From an uncultured bacterium (GTDB taxonomy: Bacteria; Bacillota; Clostridia; Oscillospirales; Ruminococcaceae), in NCBI GenBank assembly GCA_905214265.1, contig CAJMLQ010000074.1:1-14770 (forward strand): a DNA stretch of 14,770 nucleotides. Direction: 5' to 3'. Shown piece after piece: positions 7,210-14,124 of the stretch (positions are counted from its first letter, which is position 1; each line of letters starts with the position of its first letter). The position numbers and the translations under genes are program-made. Under the pieces are notes generated by a model, which worked only from the letters and a program-made list of their open reading frames with translations, had not been told where the DNA came from and searched no databases.

Positions 7210-8196
7210 TCATTGAATTCTAATAAACTCCGGTATAACCATCCCGGAATCCATTACAAGTTTGATAGCCTGAAAGCCTTCGGGCTGTGAGAAATAAGGC
7301 GGATACTCTCGCTCATCCGAAAACAAAAAGTGTGGTGGATGCTCCGCCGGAAAGATTGCGGCCAGCTTCTGATATACCGCCTGATTCGCGCTATGATACC
7401 GTCTATCAGATGCCGAGGTCGTAATAATATACTCCAACGGCATATTTTTCATAAAAGATTCCGAAATTGAATCTATTTGTCCATGATGTGGCAATTTGAG
7501 AACGTTTACATTTTTGAAAAAAATTTCAGGCACCTCATCCCATTCAGATGGACAGCTATCCGCCGCGCTGAGAAAAACGATGTCTCCCAGTTCGAAGCGC
7601 AACAGCATACTGGTGTGATTGGATGTAGCGTCCAACCGGATCAGGCACTCAGTCACGGCATTTGTATCCGCCTCAAGACTGTATGCCCGTTCCACGATCT
7701 CCATATATGCATCTACAACACAGCTTTTGGGTGCCAGTATCCGCATCTTCGTGTCTATTCCAAATTTCAGTACCTGTCCTGCTTTCAACACGGTAACAGG
7801 AATGCCTTTTTCCTTCGCATGAAGCAAAATCCTCCGATACGCATTCAAGGCCGCAACATATAGCGGTACACTGCGGGGAGCGTTACTGGCTGGAGTCAGT
7901 TCACAGCCTTTTAAGAAAGGCTCTACCGGGTACGGAACATAGAGATGATCTACCACTGTCTGCTGTAATACCGCCTCCAGCCCGCATACATGATCTTCAT
8001 GGATATGCGAAATAATCACAGCATTCAAATGCTCAATCTGCTGTCTGGCAAGATAATCTGCTGACCGAATGCGATAAGAATCGCCTTCAAATTCTGACTC
8101 CAGGGCACTTCCTCCATCCAGCAGTGCAGTATACCCATTCTTTAACTGAAAGAGGATTGCGTCTCCGTAACCGACATTGATGACTGTAACACACAT
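7210..8196 (-). CDS. Metallo-beta-lactamase-fold hydrolase (ComEC C-terminal-domain-like)
   Basis: This 328-residue soluble protein has no signal peptide or membrane segment, so it should be cytoplasmic. It is an MBL-fold, probably di-metal, hydrolase. Seen motifs: LDGG (residues 26-29), the metal-binding SHIHEDHVCG (H64, H66, D68, H69), SAADS (D213, metal bridge position) and LPHHG (H237/H238). This order and the HHG motif match the stand-alone relatives of the ComEC/Rec2 C-terminal domain rather than classical beta-lactamases. The exact substrate is unknown; some relatives act on nucleic acids or phosphoesters. Its stop overlaps an alternative tctC ATG (7213), and it sits between the regulator and the transporter genes, so it is probably part of that operon. 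The start is ATG 8196, with AAGGA about ten bases upstream. Confidence 0.92.
   Translation of the reverse strand: MCVTVINVGYGDAILFQLKNGYTALLDGGSALESEFEGDSYRIRSADYLARQQIEHLNAVIISHIHEDHVCGLEAVLQQTVVDHLYVPYPVEPFLKGCELTPASNAPRSVPLYVAALNAYRRILLHAKEKGIPVTVLKAGQVLKFGIDTKMRILAPKSCVVDAYMEIVERAYSLEADTNAVTECLIRLDATSNHTSMLLRFELGDIVFLSAADSCPSEWDEVPEIFFKNVNVLKLPHHGQIDSISESFMKNMPLEYIITTSASDRRYHSANQAVYQKLAAIFPAEHPPHFLFSDEREYPPYFSQPEGFQAIKLVMDSGMVIPEFIRIQ
7497..7510. promoter_or_regulatory. Operator-like palindrome inside the hydrolase gene
   Basis: The 14-mer TGAGAACGTTTACA (plus strand) matches the operator-like site upstream of lacI (9289-9302, read on the minus strand) at 13 of 14 positions and has the same central CG. 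It lies inside codons for NVNVL of the hydrolase. It could be a second LacI-family site acting as a roadblock or in looping, or chance similarity in coding DNA. Confidence 0.4.
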
Positions 8197-8229
8197 GGCA
8201 TCACATCCTTCCGCACTTTGACTTCACCA

Positions 8230-8258
8230 TTTAAAACGCTCTATCAGGAGCGTGTCAA
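8230..8258 (-). promoter_or_regulatory. Sigma-A-type promoter for the hydrolase-tct operon
   Basis: On the minus strand, the -35 box TTGACA (8253-8258) is a perfect consensus. It is followed by exactly 17 bp and TTTAAA (8230-8235), an acceptable -10 box. Transcription would start near 8223, about 27 bases before the ATG at 8196. The whole spacer is occupied by an inverted repeat (8236-8253). This is the best promoter for hydrolase, tctC, tctB, tctA and perhaps the secreted-protein gene. Confidence 0.7.
8236..8253 (-). terminator. Inverted repeat: lacI terminator and/or operator in promoter spacer
   Basis: The arms ACGCTC and GAGCGT (8236-8241 and 8248-8253) are separated by six bases. On the minus strand the stem is followed by TTTT and begins about 20 bp after the lacI stop codon (8273), so it can act as a short terminator for lacI. 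It also lies within the spacer of the next promoter, so it may instead be a protein-binding operator. It lacks the central CG typical of LacI-family operators. Confidence 0.5.
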
Positions 8259-8272
8259 ATTTCTACATAGCA

Positions 8273-9268
8273 TCAAGCGGTTCCCCGCACTATAAGCTCC
8301 GTAGGAATTTGAATATGCGCCTTTTCTACCGGCATCCCCGCAATTAAGTCAAATAACGTTTGCATGGCAAGGCATCCCATCTTAGCAGCATCAATTCGAA
8401 CAGTGGTCAACTCGGGTTCCACCACACGGCTGATATAGCTGTCATCAAACCCTATGATCGCTATATCTTCCGGCACTCTCAGCCCTGCCCGGGTAACTGC
8501 CTTCATGGCGCCTGCGGCAATGGTGTCATTGGTGCAGAAAAAAGCTGTGGGGCGATCCACCCCCCGCAGCATCCGGGTCATGATTTCCTCGCCATCTTCC
8601 AGCGCCGGCTCAATATCAGCAATAAAACGATCATCAACGGGAATATCATACTTAGCAAGAGTTTTAACGAAGCCCTCTATACGAGCTTCACTAACTTGTG
8701 GTGAAAACCGGCCGGACAACAGGCCGATTTTACAATGTCCCAGCTTGCAAAGATATTCCGTAGCCTGCACAGCACCGCCATAGTGATCTGCCGAAATGCA
8801 CACTAAGCCATCCATATCCAAATAGTTGTTTACCAACACTACCGGAATGCTCTGTTTACGAAACTCTTCAATGACCCGGATATCAACCTCGCCAGCAAAA
8901 ATCACTCCATCCATGTGCTTTTTGATATAAATATCTCCATTGGGCAGGTGGATATCCTGACTGGTCGTTACGAACAGGCTGTAATTCCTTCGGGTTCCCT
9001 CCTGCATGGCTGCTTCCAGCATCGGAGAATAAAAAGGATTCAAAATAGCGGGATACTGCTTTTCGTGGATAATAAATGCAATATTTTCTGTCTGTTGCCG
9101 AACCATCGCCCTTGCGATGGCATTAGGCGCATAGTTCAACTGCTTCGCTGCCGCATATATCTTTTCACGCGCCTTCTCACTGACTGCTTCCGGAGACGCA
9201 TATGCTCTGGAAACTGTTGCCTTTGAGTAACCACATAACCGTGCGACGTCAATGATTGTTGCTGCCAT
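8273..9268 (-). CDS. LacI-family transcriptional regulator
   Basis: This 331-residue regulator has normal family length. The N-terminal helix-turn-helix and hinge are clear: TIIDVARLCGYSKATVSRAY (4-23), then SEKAREKIYAAAKQLNYAPN and the hinge ending in AIARAMVRQQT. The rest is a periplasmic-binding-protein-like effector domain with recognisable segments (DGVIFAGEV, FFCTNDTIAAGAMKAV, IIGFDDSYISRVVEPELTTV). It binds DNA as a dimer and should respond to a small ligand, usually a sugar, but the neighbours here are a carboxylate transporter and a hydrolase rather than sugar genes. It is upstream of them on the same strand, so it is likely their local regulator. An operator-like palindrome 20 bp before its ATG suggests autoregulation. 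The start at ATG 9268 has only a weak upstream GGGA. Confidence 0.96.
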   Translation of the reverse strand: MAATIIDVARLCGYSKATVSRAYASPEAVSEKAREKIYAAAKQLNYAPNAIARAMVRQQTENIAFIIHEKQYPAILNPFYSPMLEAAMQEGTRRNYSLFVTTSQDIHLPNGDIYIKKHMDGVIFAGEVDIRVIEEFRKQSIPVVLVNNYLDMDGLVCISADHYGGAVQATEYLCKLGHCKIGLLSGRFSPQVSEARIEGFVKTLAKYDIPVDDRFIADIEPALEDGEEIMTRMLRGVDRPTAFFCTNDTIAAGAMKAVTRAGLRVPEDIAIIGFDDSYISRVVEPELTTVRIDAAKMGCLAMQTLFDLIAGMPVEKAHIQIPTELIVRGTA

Positions 9269-9288
9269 GTATGTATCCCACGCCCTCT

Positions 9289-9302
9289 TGAAAACGTTCT
9301 CA
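9289..9302. promoter_or_regulatory. LacI-family operator-like palindrome upstream of lacI
   Basis: TGAAAACGTTCTCA is a 14-bp near-palindrome (six of seven base pairs match) with the central CG typical of LacI/GalR-family operators (general form TGWAANCGNTNWCA). It ends 20 bp before the lacI start. Position and form fit autoregulation by the adjacent LacI-type protein. A catabolite-control (cre) site is an alternative reading of the same pattern. Confidence 0.6.
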
Positions 9303-9387
9303 TTTTTAAGGTCAAAAAAACACTGGCACTCTATTGTGAAAAATAAACAACCAGTATCGCCGCGTCCTCTTTTCTTAACATGTTTTT

Positions 9388-9416
9388 AACATAAAGCCGC
9401 CATCAAAAAAAGTCAA
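9388..9416 (-). promoter_or_regulatory. Promoter-like sequence upstream of lacI
   Basis: On the minus strand, TTGACT (9411-9416) is followed by 17 bp and TATGTT (9388-9393). This would give a transcript with a leader of about 115 bases carrying the operator-like site at 9289-9302. Two TGTTAA direct repeats, 11 bp apart, lie at and just downstream of the -10 box. AT-rich DNA makes chance matches common here. Confidence 0.45.
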
Positions 9417-9428
9417 CACTTTTTTTGA
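9403..9428. repeat. Perfect 11-bp inverted repeat, 4-base loop
   Basis: The arms TCAAAAAAAGT (9403-9413) and ACTTTTTTTGA (9418-9428) are exact complements around CAAC. Each arm carries a -35-like motif in outward orientation: TTGACT on the minus strand (toward lacI) and TTGACA at 9425-9430 on the plus strand (toward the integrase remnant). It may be a divergent promoter core or a bidirectional terminator, since each strand's stem ends in a run of seven T. Confidence 0.6.
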
Positions 9429-9448
9429 CAAACCACACTATTTTGGAA

Positions 9449-9537
9449 TCATTCCCAAATTTTGCATGTCTTTTTTTGCAATTTTGACTTAAGCAGTAGG
9501 CCCTGTTATTGCTGCACAAACAAACTCATTCCCAAAT
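9449..9537. repeat. 12-bp direct repeat pair
   Basis: TCATTCCCAAAT occurs at 9449-9460 and again at 9526-9537, 77 bp apart. The region 9269-9570 has no gene; besides these repeats it holds the lacI operator and promoter and the inverted repeat at 9403-9428. The pair lies just before the recombinase remnant, so it could be recombinase arm-type or accessory sites, but this is only a position-based guess. Confidence 0.4.
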
Positions 9538-9570
9538 AGTATTATATGGATTTGGCGCGCTTTAACGGCA

Positions 9571-9960
9571 GTATCAGGAGCTGACACAGGATCTCCGAAG
9601 AAAACGAGCCGTACATATTACGGGCTCTCTTCCCTGCCCCGCACAGATGAACCACGGGAATGCTTTACAGAGTTCTCATTCGTCTGCCTGTGGAATGATG
9701 GGACATTTGTACGCTCTGGGGGCAGCTACGGCGTGCAGACGAGCCAACATCACATTCGATAATATCCAGGCCCTTCACTTTCATGTCCTTCGCCACACCT
9801 CCACAAGCAACATAATTTATGGCGGAGCGTCTTTAAAGATGTCCGAGAGCTGCTGGGCCTTTCCAGCGTGAACACCACCATGAACATCTACGCCCATGCA
9901 AAGAAAGGAACCACAGGTTCTTCCGCCCGGTTTCTGGATAAGGGTGCGGGTGAAAGCTGA
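9571..9960 (+). pseudogene. Tyrosine recombinase (integrase) remnant, C-terminal catalytic domain, frameshifted
   Basis: Pieces of the catalytic domain of a phage/ICE-type tyrosine recombinase read in order through two frame changes. The first frame (from about 9577) gives GSPKKTSRT and FVCLWNDGTFVRSG. The second (from about 9745) gives ITFDNIQALHFHVLRHTSTS and NIIYGGASL, carrying the H-x-x-R-H box. After about 9835 the first frame resumes with KDVRELLGLSSVNTTMNIYA, containing the active Tyr, and ends in SSARFLDKGAGES at TGA 9958-9960. The second shift is explained by one missing base in TTTAAAGATG. The N-terminal half and the first catalytic Arg region are not found nearby. This is a decayed mobile-element integrase, so it should be inactive. 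Gene order next to a broken XRE regulator supports an old element end. Confidence 0.8.
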
Positions 9961-10020
9961 GAGCTTTCCCTTACAGACATCTCGTAAGGAAAAAAGCAAG
10001 GGAAATGGCCAAGAAAATAT

Positions 10021-10055
10021 CCCCGGAAACCTTGAAAACACAAGGATTTCCGGGG
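10021..10055. repeat. GC-rich hairpin after the integrase remnant
   Basis: CCCCGGAAACCTTG pairs with CAAGGATTTCCGGGG around a six-base loop with one bulged base. It lies about 60 bp past the integrase stop. No T run follows, so it may be a leftover intercistronic hairpin rather than an intrinsic terminator. Confidence 0.55.
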
Positions 10056-10099
10056 AGCGCGGCCCAAATGTATTAGAAAAATGACAGGAGGAATTCAAA

Positions 10100-10311
10100 A
10101 TGTGCAGAACCGAAAAAGGTGGTCATCCTGAAAATCCGTTCGAGCAAGCCGGGAGAAAGCCGGATACACCCAAGCGGCCGCAGCAAAGCACGTACACTTG
10201 TTGTATGAGGCAGGGACTTCTGCCCCTCCATTTGGCATCGTGTGCCGCATGGCCGATCTGTACCATTGCAGTCCAGCTGACTTCCGTCTTATGGAATACA
10301 GGCCGAAGTGA
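10100..10311 (+). pseudogene. XRE-family regulator remnant, frameshifted
   Basis: An ATG at 10100 follows a near-perfect AGGAGGA ribosome site, so an active gene once started here. In the starting frame the product soon loses protein character. The next frame gives KKVVILKIRS, and the third frame (10132-10311) gives REKAGYTQAAAAKHVH, then YEAGTSAPPFGIVCRMADLY and HCSPADF before TGA. This is the layout of a cro/XRE helix-turn-helix protein (REKAGYTQ... helix 1-2, then ...ADLYHCSPADF as helices 4-5), but the recognition-helix part between KHVH and YEAG is shortened. At least two frame changes and a small deletion make it non-functional. It probably belonged to the same mobile element as the recombinase remnant. 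Confidence 0.6.
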
Positions 10312-10453
10312 TGGATGGAGTCTGTACCGATGTGACATTGATTCCAGCCGTTTCCTGCGACAGGGACTTCGTTGATTCACTTGCCAGCGTTATGACAGAG
10401 GGCAGCTTAACCCTATGCATCTGTTCGATGTGGTGTTGGATGCGCTGTCCTGA
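10308..10453 (+). pseudogene. Further short gene fragment
   Basis: A frame from 10308 gives AVSCDRDFVDSL and, after a shift near 10385, another gives RYDRGQLNPMHLFDVVLDAL ending in TGA 10451-10453. Both parts look like protein, while the sequence joining them does not, so this appears to be a third broken reading frame of the decayed element. I do not recognise the family. Apart from the hairpin at 10471-10491, nothing else is visible before the next gene ends at 10530. Confidence 0.3.
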
Positions 10454-10470
10454 TATTTTCCGCCGCTGGA

Positions 10471-10491
10471 GGGCGTGGCAGAGCCACGCCC
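10471..10491 (-). terminator. Hairpin downstream of the AGCS symporter gene
   Basis: GGGCGTGGC and GCCACGCCC form a perfect 9-bp GC-rich stem with a three-base loop (AGA). It starts about 40 bp past the stop of the minus-strand symporter gene. No T tract follows on the minus strand, so it is a weak candidate for termination, or a protective 3' hairpin, or a small repeat. Confidence 0.4.
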
Positions 10492-10529
10492 CCCTCTTGG
10501 CTTCTCAATCCGCCATTTTCAGGCTCGGT

Positions 10530-11957
10530 TTATTCCTCTTCATCAAAAAGTCTGAAGTTCGGATCAACGGTACCGATTCCCAGATAACGAGCCTTGTAGT
10601 CCTTAAGCAATTGGAAGAACTTTCCGCTCAGTATGACAATGACAATCAGGTTTACAAAGGCAGGTATTCCCGTTGTCAAATTGGCGATTTCCCAAATATC
10701 CGCACCAGAAATATCGTTTCCCACCGCAGCCAGAAGCACTACAAGGAACCCGGGAATGGGGTAGATTACCTTAAATACGTTAATCAAGGTCCGCTTGAGC
10801 TTTTCATTCGTGCCGCACAAATGGCGCAACAGCACTTCGAAATAAGCCCACCATCCGGTAGTAGTAGAAAGAGCAAAGAGGAAAATGGCCACCGTGATGA
10901 TGATAGTTCCAACAGGCCCAAGCACTGTTTCGAAAGCCGCCAAGGTCAATGGAGCACCATCCAGGCCGGAATCCCACAGGCCGGTAACGACGATAACCAA
11001 GGAGGTAACCGTGCAGATACACATCGTACCGACAAAAACCTCAAATGCCCCCCACAATCCCTGCTTCACCGGATGCTCCGTTTTGGCGGAGGCGTGAATC
11101 ATAGGCGATGTACCCCAGCCAGCCTCGCTGGAGAACATGGCGCGGGATAAGCCGGTTCGGATAATCAAAGCCACGCCCGCTCCCATGAAAGCGCCGGTGG
11201 CTGCGGTCCCGGTAAATGCATCGCTGATAATCAGTCCAAGTGCTGCGGGCAATTGTGTGATATTTACTATGATAATCACGATTCCGCCTACCAGGTAAAA
11301 GACGCACATGGGGGGAACTACTTTCGCCGCCAGCTTGCCCAGCCAAGGAATTTCACGGACAGTAGCCAAATAGGTGAGACCAACATAGACTAAACCTACC
11401 GCCAGCATGGGAATGCCAAAAGTGGCGTTGACGGACTGTGCGACCGTGAAGTTTTGCATGGAAAAGACATTTCCAAAAATGCCGATCCCGAAGATAACCG
11501 CCAGCACGCCCCAGAATTTGAAGCCCTTATCCCGTCCCAACCCTTTCTCCATATAGTATGTAGGCCCACCATAATAGCCGCCCTTTTCATCCTTTGAACG
11601 GTAGTATACCGCCAGGGAAACTTCGGCCATTTTCATCATCATGCCCAAAAAGGCCGCAACCCAAATCCAAAAGGCTGCACCCGGTCCGCCCACCGCGATA
11701 GCGGTCGCTACGCCGCCGATATTGCCAACACCCACTGCTCCGCCAACGGCAATGCTGATTACTTCCAAGGGTTTCATCATGCCCTTACCGTTGTCCTTTT
11801 TTGAAAAAAGTGTTCCAATGGTGTTTTTCAGAATATGCTTTAAGTGTGCGATTTGAAAGAATTTGGAGCCGACCGTAAAGATAATGCCAGCCAACAGAAT
11901 AAGTACGATGAGAGGCATTCCCCACAGAAGGTCCGAGATCGTCTTAATAATGGCCAT
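10530..11957 (-). CDS. Sodium:alanine/glycine symporter family protein (AGCS)
   Basis: This 475-residue membrane protein couples Na+ (or H+) flow to uptake of small neutral amino acids such as alanine or glycine. The AGCS hallmark is intact near residues 68-98: AVGGAVGVGNIGGVATAIAV then GGPGAAFWIWVAAFLGM. Further family segments are MAEVSLAVYYR, GGYYGGPTYYMEKGLG, and FSSEAGWGTSPMIHASAKT (residues about 275-293), followed by the C-terminal membrane segments. Length is normal for the family. The start at ATG 11957 has GGAG ten bases upstream. It is the last gene of a minus-strand set, 33 bp after the serine hydrolase gene, which suggests it imports or handles amino acids released by the two hydrolases. 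Relatives can also carry D-alanine; the substrate here is not shown. Confidence 0.95.
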   Translation of the reverse strand: MAIIKTISDLLWGMPLIVLILLAGIIFTVGSKFFQIAHLKHILKNTIGTLFSKKDNGKGMMKPLEVISIAVGGAVGVGNIGGVATAIAVGGPGAAFWIWVAAFLGMMMKMAEVSLAVYYRSKDEKGGYYGGPTYYMEKGLGRDKGFKFWGVLAVIFGIGIFGNVFSMQNFTVAQSVNATFGIPMLAVGLVYVGLTYLATVREIPWLGKLAAKVVPPMCVFYLVGGIVIIIVNITQLPAALGLIISDAFTGTAATGAFMGAGVALIIRTGLSRAMFSSEAGWGTSPMIHASAKTEHPVKQGLWGAFEVFVGTMCICTVTSLVIVVTGLWDSGLDGAPLTLAAFETVLGPVGTIIITVAIFLFALSTTTGWWAYFEVLLRHLCGTNEKLKRTLINVFKVIYPIPGFLVVLLAAVGNDISGADIWEIANLTTGIPAFVNLIVIVILSGKFFQLLKDYKARYLGIGTVDPNFRLFDEEE

Positions 11958-11990
11958 AACAAGTTTTCTCCTTTTTCTATATGTCTGTCA

Positions 11991-12746
11991 TCACACTCGT
12001 GTATAGTGCAGGCTCACTGTCCGGATTACCTGCTCAAAGGCCGGTACATCAGTTTCATTGGATACCAATACCAGAACACAGGGTTCTCTCCCATATAGAA
12101 TCCCCACATCATTCGTAATCCCCTCATCCTCGCCGGTCTTGTGCTCCACCCGCACGGTGGGCGGAAGCAGGCTGGGGATTTTATGGTTAATCTGCTGTTG
12201 CGATAGCATCGCCCGCATTCGCTCAGACGCATTGGCACTCACGCAGCGTCCGTGGTAGATTTCCTCCAGAAGGCTACCGATCTCCTTCGGTTGACATAAA
12301 TTCTCCTTTCCCTGACGTGCGGCCTCCGTGTCAAACAGAAAGCGAAAAATCTTGGTTTCCTGAAGGCCGAGCACCCGGAATCGCTCATTCAGGAACTCAA
12401 TGCCAAAGCGGCGGATTAACACATTCGTAGCCGTATTATCACTGATAGTAATCATCAGCTTACAGAGGCTTTCTATGTCATACGCCTGCGTACCGGAGAT
12501 ATGCTGCAATGCGCCGCATCCGGGCACTTTGTCGCCGTCCCGGACCAAGAGCCGCTCCTGCAGCACACCGGGATGCTCCCGCTCCTCCAGCAGGATGGCC
12601 GCCAAAATTGGCAGTTTAATTACGCTGGCCGCTTGGAACAACTCCGTTTGGCGGCTTCCGTCCGTTTCTCCCGTGACTAGGTTTTTGTAGTAAAATCCGA
12701 TATGCCCCGGAACTGAGGAAAGCTGCCGCTTCACATATTCGTCCAT
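11991..12746 (-). CDS. Class A beta-lactamase-fold serine hydrolase
   Basis: This 251-residue protein has the active-site motifs of the penicillin-binding/class A beta-lactamase fold in order: SVIK (Ser41, Lys44), SDN (102-104) and KTG (203-205). It lacks a signal peptide, so it is probably cytoplasmic, unlike true beta-lactamases. The omega-loop region (around residues 136-152, FLFDTEAARQGKENLCQP) does not show the E-x-x-L-N Glu needed for fast beta-lactam deacylation. An amidase, esterase or D-amino-acid peptidase role is therefore more likely than antibiotic resistance. The start at ATG 12746 has AGGAGG ten bases upstream, and the gene lies 25 bp after the amidohydrolase gene and 33 bp before the symporter, so the three genes form one operon. 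The fold is sure; the substrate is not. Confidence 0.9.
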   Translation of the reverse strand: MDEYVKRQLSSVPGHIGFYYKNLVTGETDGSRQTELFQAASVIKLPILAAILLEEREHPGVLQERLLVRDGDKVPGCGALQHISGTQAYDIESLCKLMITISDNTATNVLIRRFGIEFLNERFRVLGLQETKIFRFLFDTEAARQGKENLCQPKEIGSLLEEIYHGRCVSANASERMRAMLSQQQINHKIPSLLPPTVRVEHKTGEDEGITNDVGILYGREPCVLVLVSNETDVPAFEQVIRTVSLHYTRV

Positions 12747-12771
12747 GCCGTCTCTCCCTCCTGCTCCATTG

Positions 12772-14124
12772 CTAAGCGCGAATGGCTCGTCCTAGACTTG
12801 ACTGCTTGACTGTTCCGTGTTCCACAGCGATTTTTCCCCCAATCAAGACCCATTCTATCCCTTCCGGAGGACGGTCGGGATGCTCAAACGTAGCACAGTC
12901 CCGGATCCGATCCATATCAAAAATTACGATGTCTGCATCTGCGCCCTTGCGTAAGGTCCCCTTTCTCGTCAGCCCCAGTTTTTGGGCCGGCATGGCACTC
13001 ATCTTGGCGACCGCATCATCCAAGTTCATCTTCCCGGCTGCAACATACCGGCACAGCAGGCGTGGAAACGCCCCTGCACCTCTCGGGTGTCCTTGCCCCC
13101 GATCCATCAGCCCATCACTGGCCAGCATAATGGCCGGATGAGACAGGGCCAAAGCTACATCCTCCGCCTTCATAACATGGCAGACCGTCAATGTGTCCGG
13201 TGCTGTCTGACGCAGTTCATGAAACAATCTCTCCGTGCATCGTTGTCCCTTGTACATACCCTCGCAGATTTCTATCGCAGAATACTGTGTGCAGTAACGC
13301 TCCAAAAATCCCTCATCGTAGGTTGTTTCCCCTATTCGCGTGCTGAAAGCGTCATACGGATAGCAATCTCCGCTCAGTTCCATACCGGAGGCGCGATATC
13401 TATCTATGAGGGCCAGCAGTCGTTCCATCTGCCCAAATCCCCCCATGCTTCCCACATGGGAAACTTGAACCGGAAGATCCAGCTGCCGCCCTATGGAAAC
13501 CAACTCCTCCACCGCGCCGAATACATTATCCGCGTCATCTCGCACATGGGCGGCCACAAGACGGCCATGGCTTTGGCAGAAGCAGGCGGTTTTCACCATC
13601 TCATCCCGGGTCACACCGGGTACATAGCGAATACCGAAGGACACCCCAAAGCAACCTGCTTCCAGAGCCTCTTTGACCAGCCTTGACAACCGTTGTTGTT
13701 CATCGGGCCGAATTGCACTGTACTTGTCCCGGTGCCCGGCCTGCTCCCGCAGGAAGGTATGGCCAGCTAGTAGTCCCATATTGATCGGGCCGCCATCACG
13801 GTCCATCAATTCTAAATACCGCAGAGGCGAGACCGTATTGATACCGCAGTTTCCACCAATCGCTGTAGTGACTCCCATGCGAAGCATGGAGGTCATAATG
13901 CTGGGAATCAGTCGCCCCTCCTCTGGGTCATAAGGATCCTCGTGCATGTGGATATCCACAAAACCAGGTGAAACCACCATCCCTTCGGCATCCAAAATCA
14001 CATCAGCTTCCGGCTCTTCAGCAGTCAGCCCCTGAATACGCCCGTCTTCCACTAGCAGATTATTTTTGGAGTGAACATGACTGGCCGGGTCTACAATCAG
14101 TCCGTGTTTAATCAGTGTGCGCAT
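12772..14124 (-). CDS. N-acyl-D-amino-acid deacylase (D-aminoacylase) family amidohydrolase
   Basis: This 450-residue metal-dependent enzyme of the amidohydrolase superfamily probably removes acyl groups from N-acyl-D-amino acids or related amides in the cytoplasm. Metal-site residues appear in D-aminoacylase order: GFVDIHMHEDP (H59, H61), GGNCG (C93), AAHVRDD (H193), QVSHVGSMG (H223) and MLASDGL (D337). The spacing H193-H223 equals that of the described D-aminoacylase (His220-His250), and H193 to D337 is similar. The C-terminal GADADIVIFD and the IGGK strand are typical of the small beta domain. ATG 14124 is chosen because AAGGGGG lies seven bases upstream; GTG 14127 is an alternative. It overlaps the end of a small upstream ORF, implying translational coupling. 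A dihydroorotase-like hydantoinase is a weaker alternative. Confidence 0.92.
   Translation of the reverse strand: MRTLIKHGLIVDPASHVHSKNNLLVEDGRIQGLTAEEPEADVILDAEGMVVSPGFVDIHMHEDPYDPEEGRLIPSIMTSMLRMGVTTAIGGNCGINTVSPLRYLELMDRDGGPINMGLLAGHTFLREQAGHRDKYSAIRPDEQQRLSRLVKEALEAGCFGVSFGIRYVPGVTRDEMVKTACFCQSHGRLVAAHVRDDADNVFGAVEELVSIGRQLDLPVQVSHVGSMGGFGQMERLLALIDRYRASGMELSGDCYPYDAFSTRIGETTYDEGFLERYCTQYSAIEICEGMYKGQRCTERLFHELRQTAPDTLTVCHVMKAEDVALALSHPAIMLASDGLMDRGQGHPRGAGAFPRLLCRYVAAGKMNLDDAVAKMSAMPAQKLGLTRKGTLRKGADADIVIFDMDRIRDCATFEHPDRPPEGIEWVLIGGKIAVEHGTVKQSSLGRAIRA

Noticed and set aside
9817..10098. Minus-strand ORF of 93 codons
   Set aside because: It lies opposite the recombinase remnant, whose plus-strand motifs are clearly real; the minus frame has no protein character.
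11991..12746. Antibiotic-resistance beta-lactamase
   Set aside because: No signal peptide and no omega-loop Glu motif; the operon context is amino-acid metabolism.
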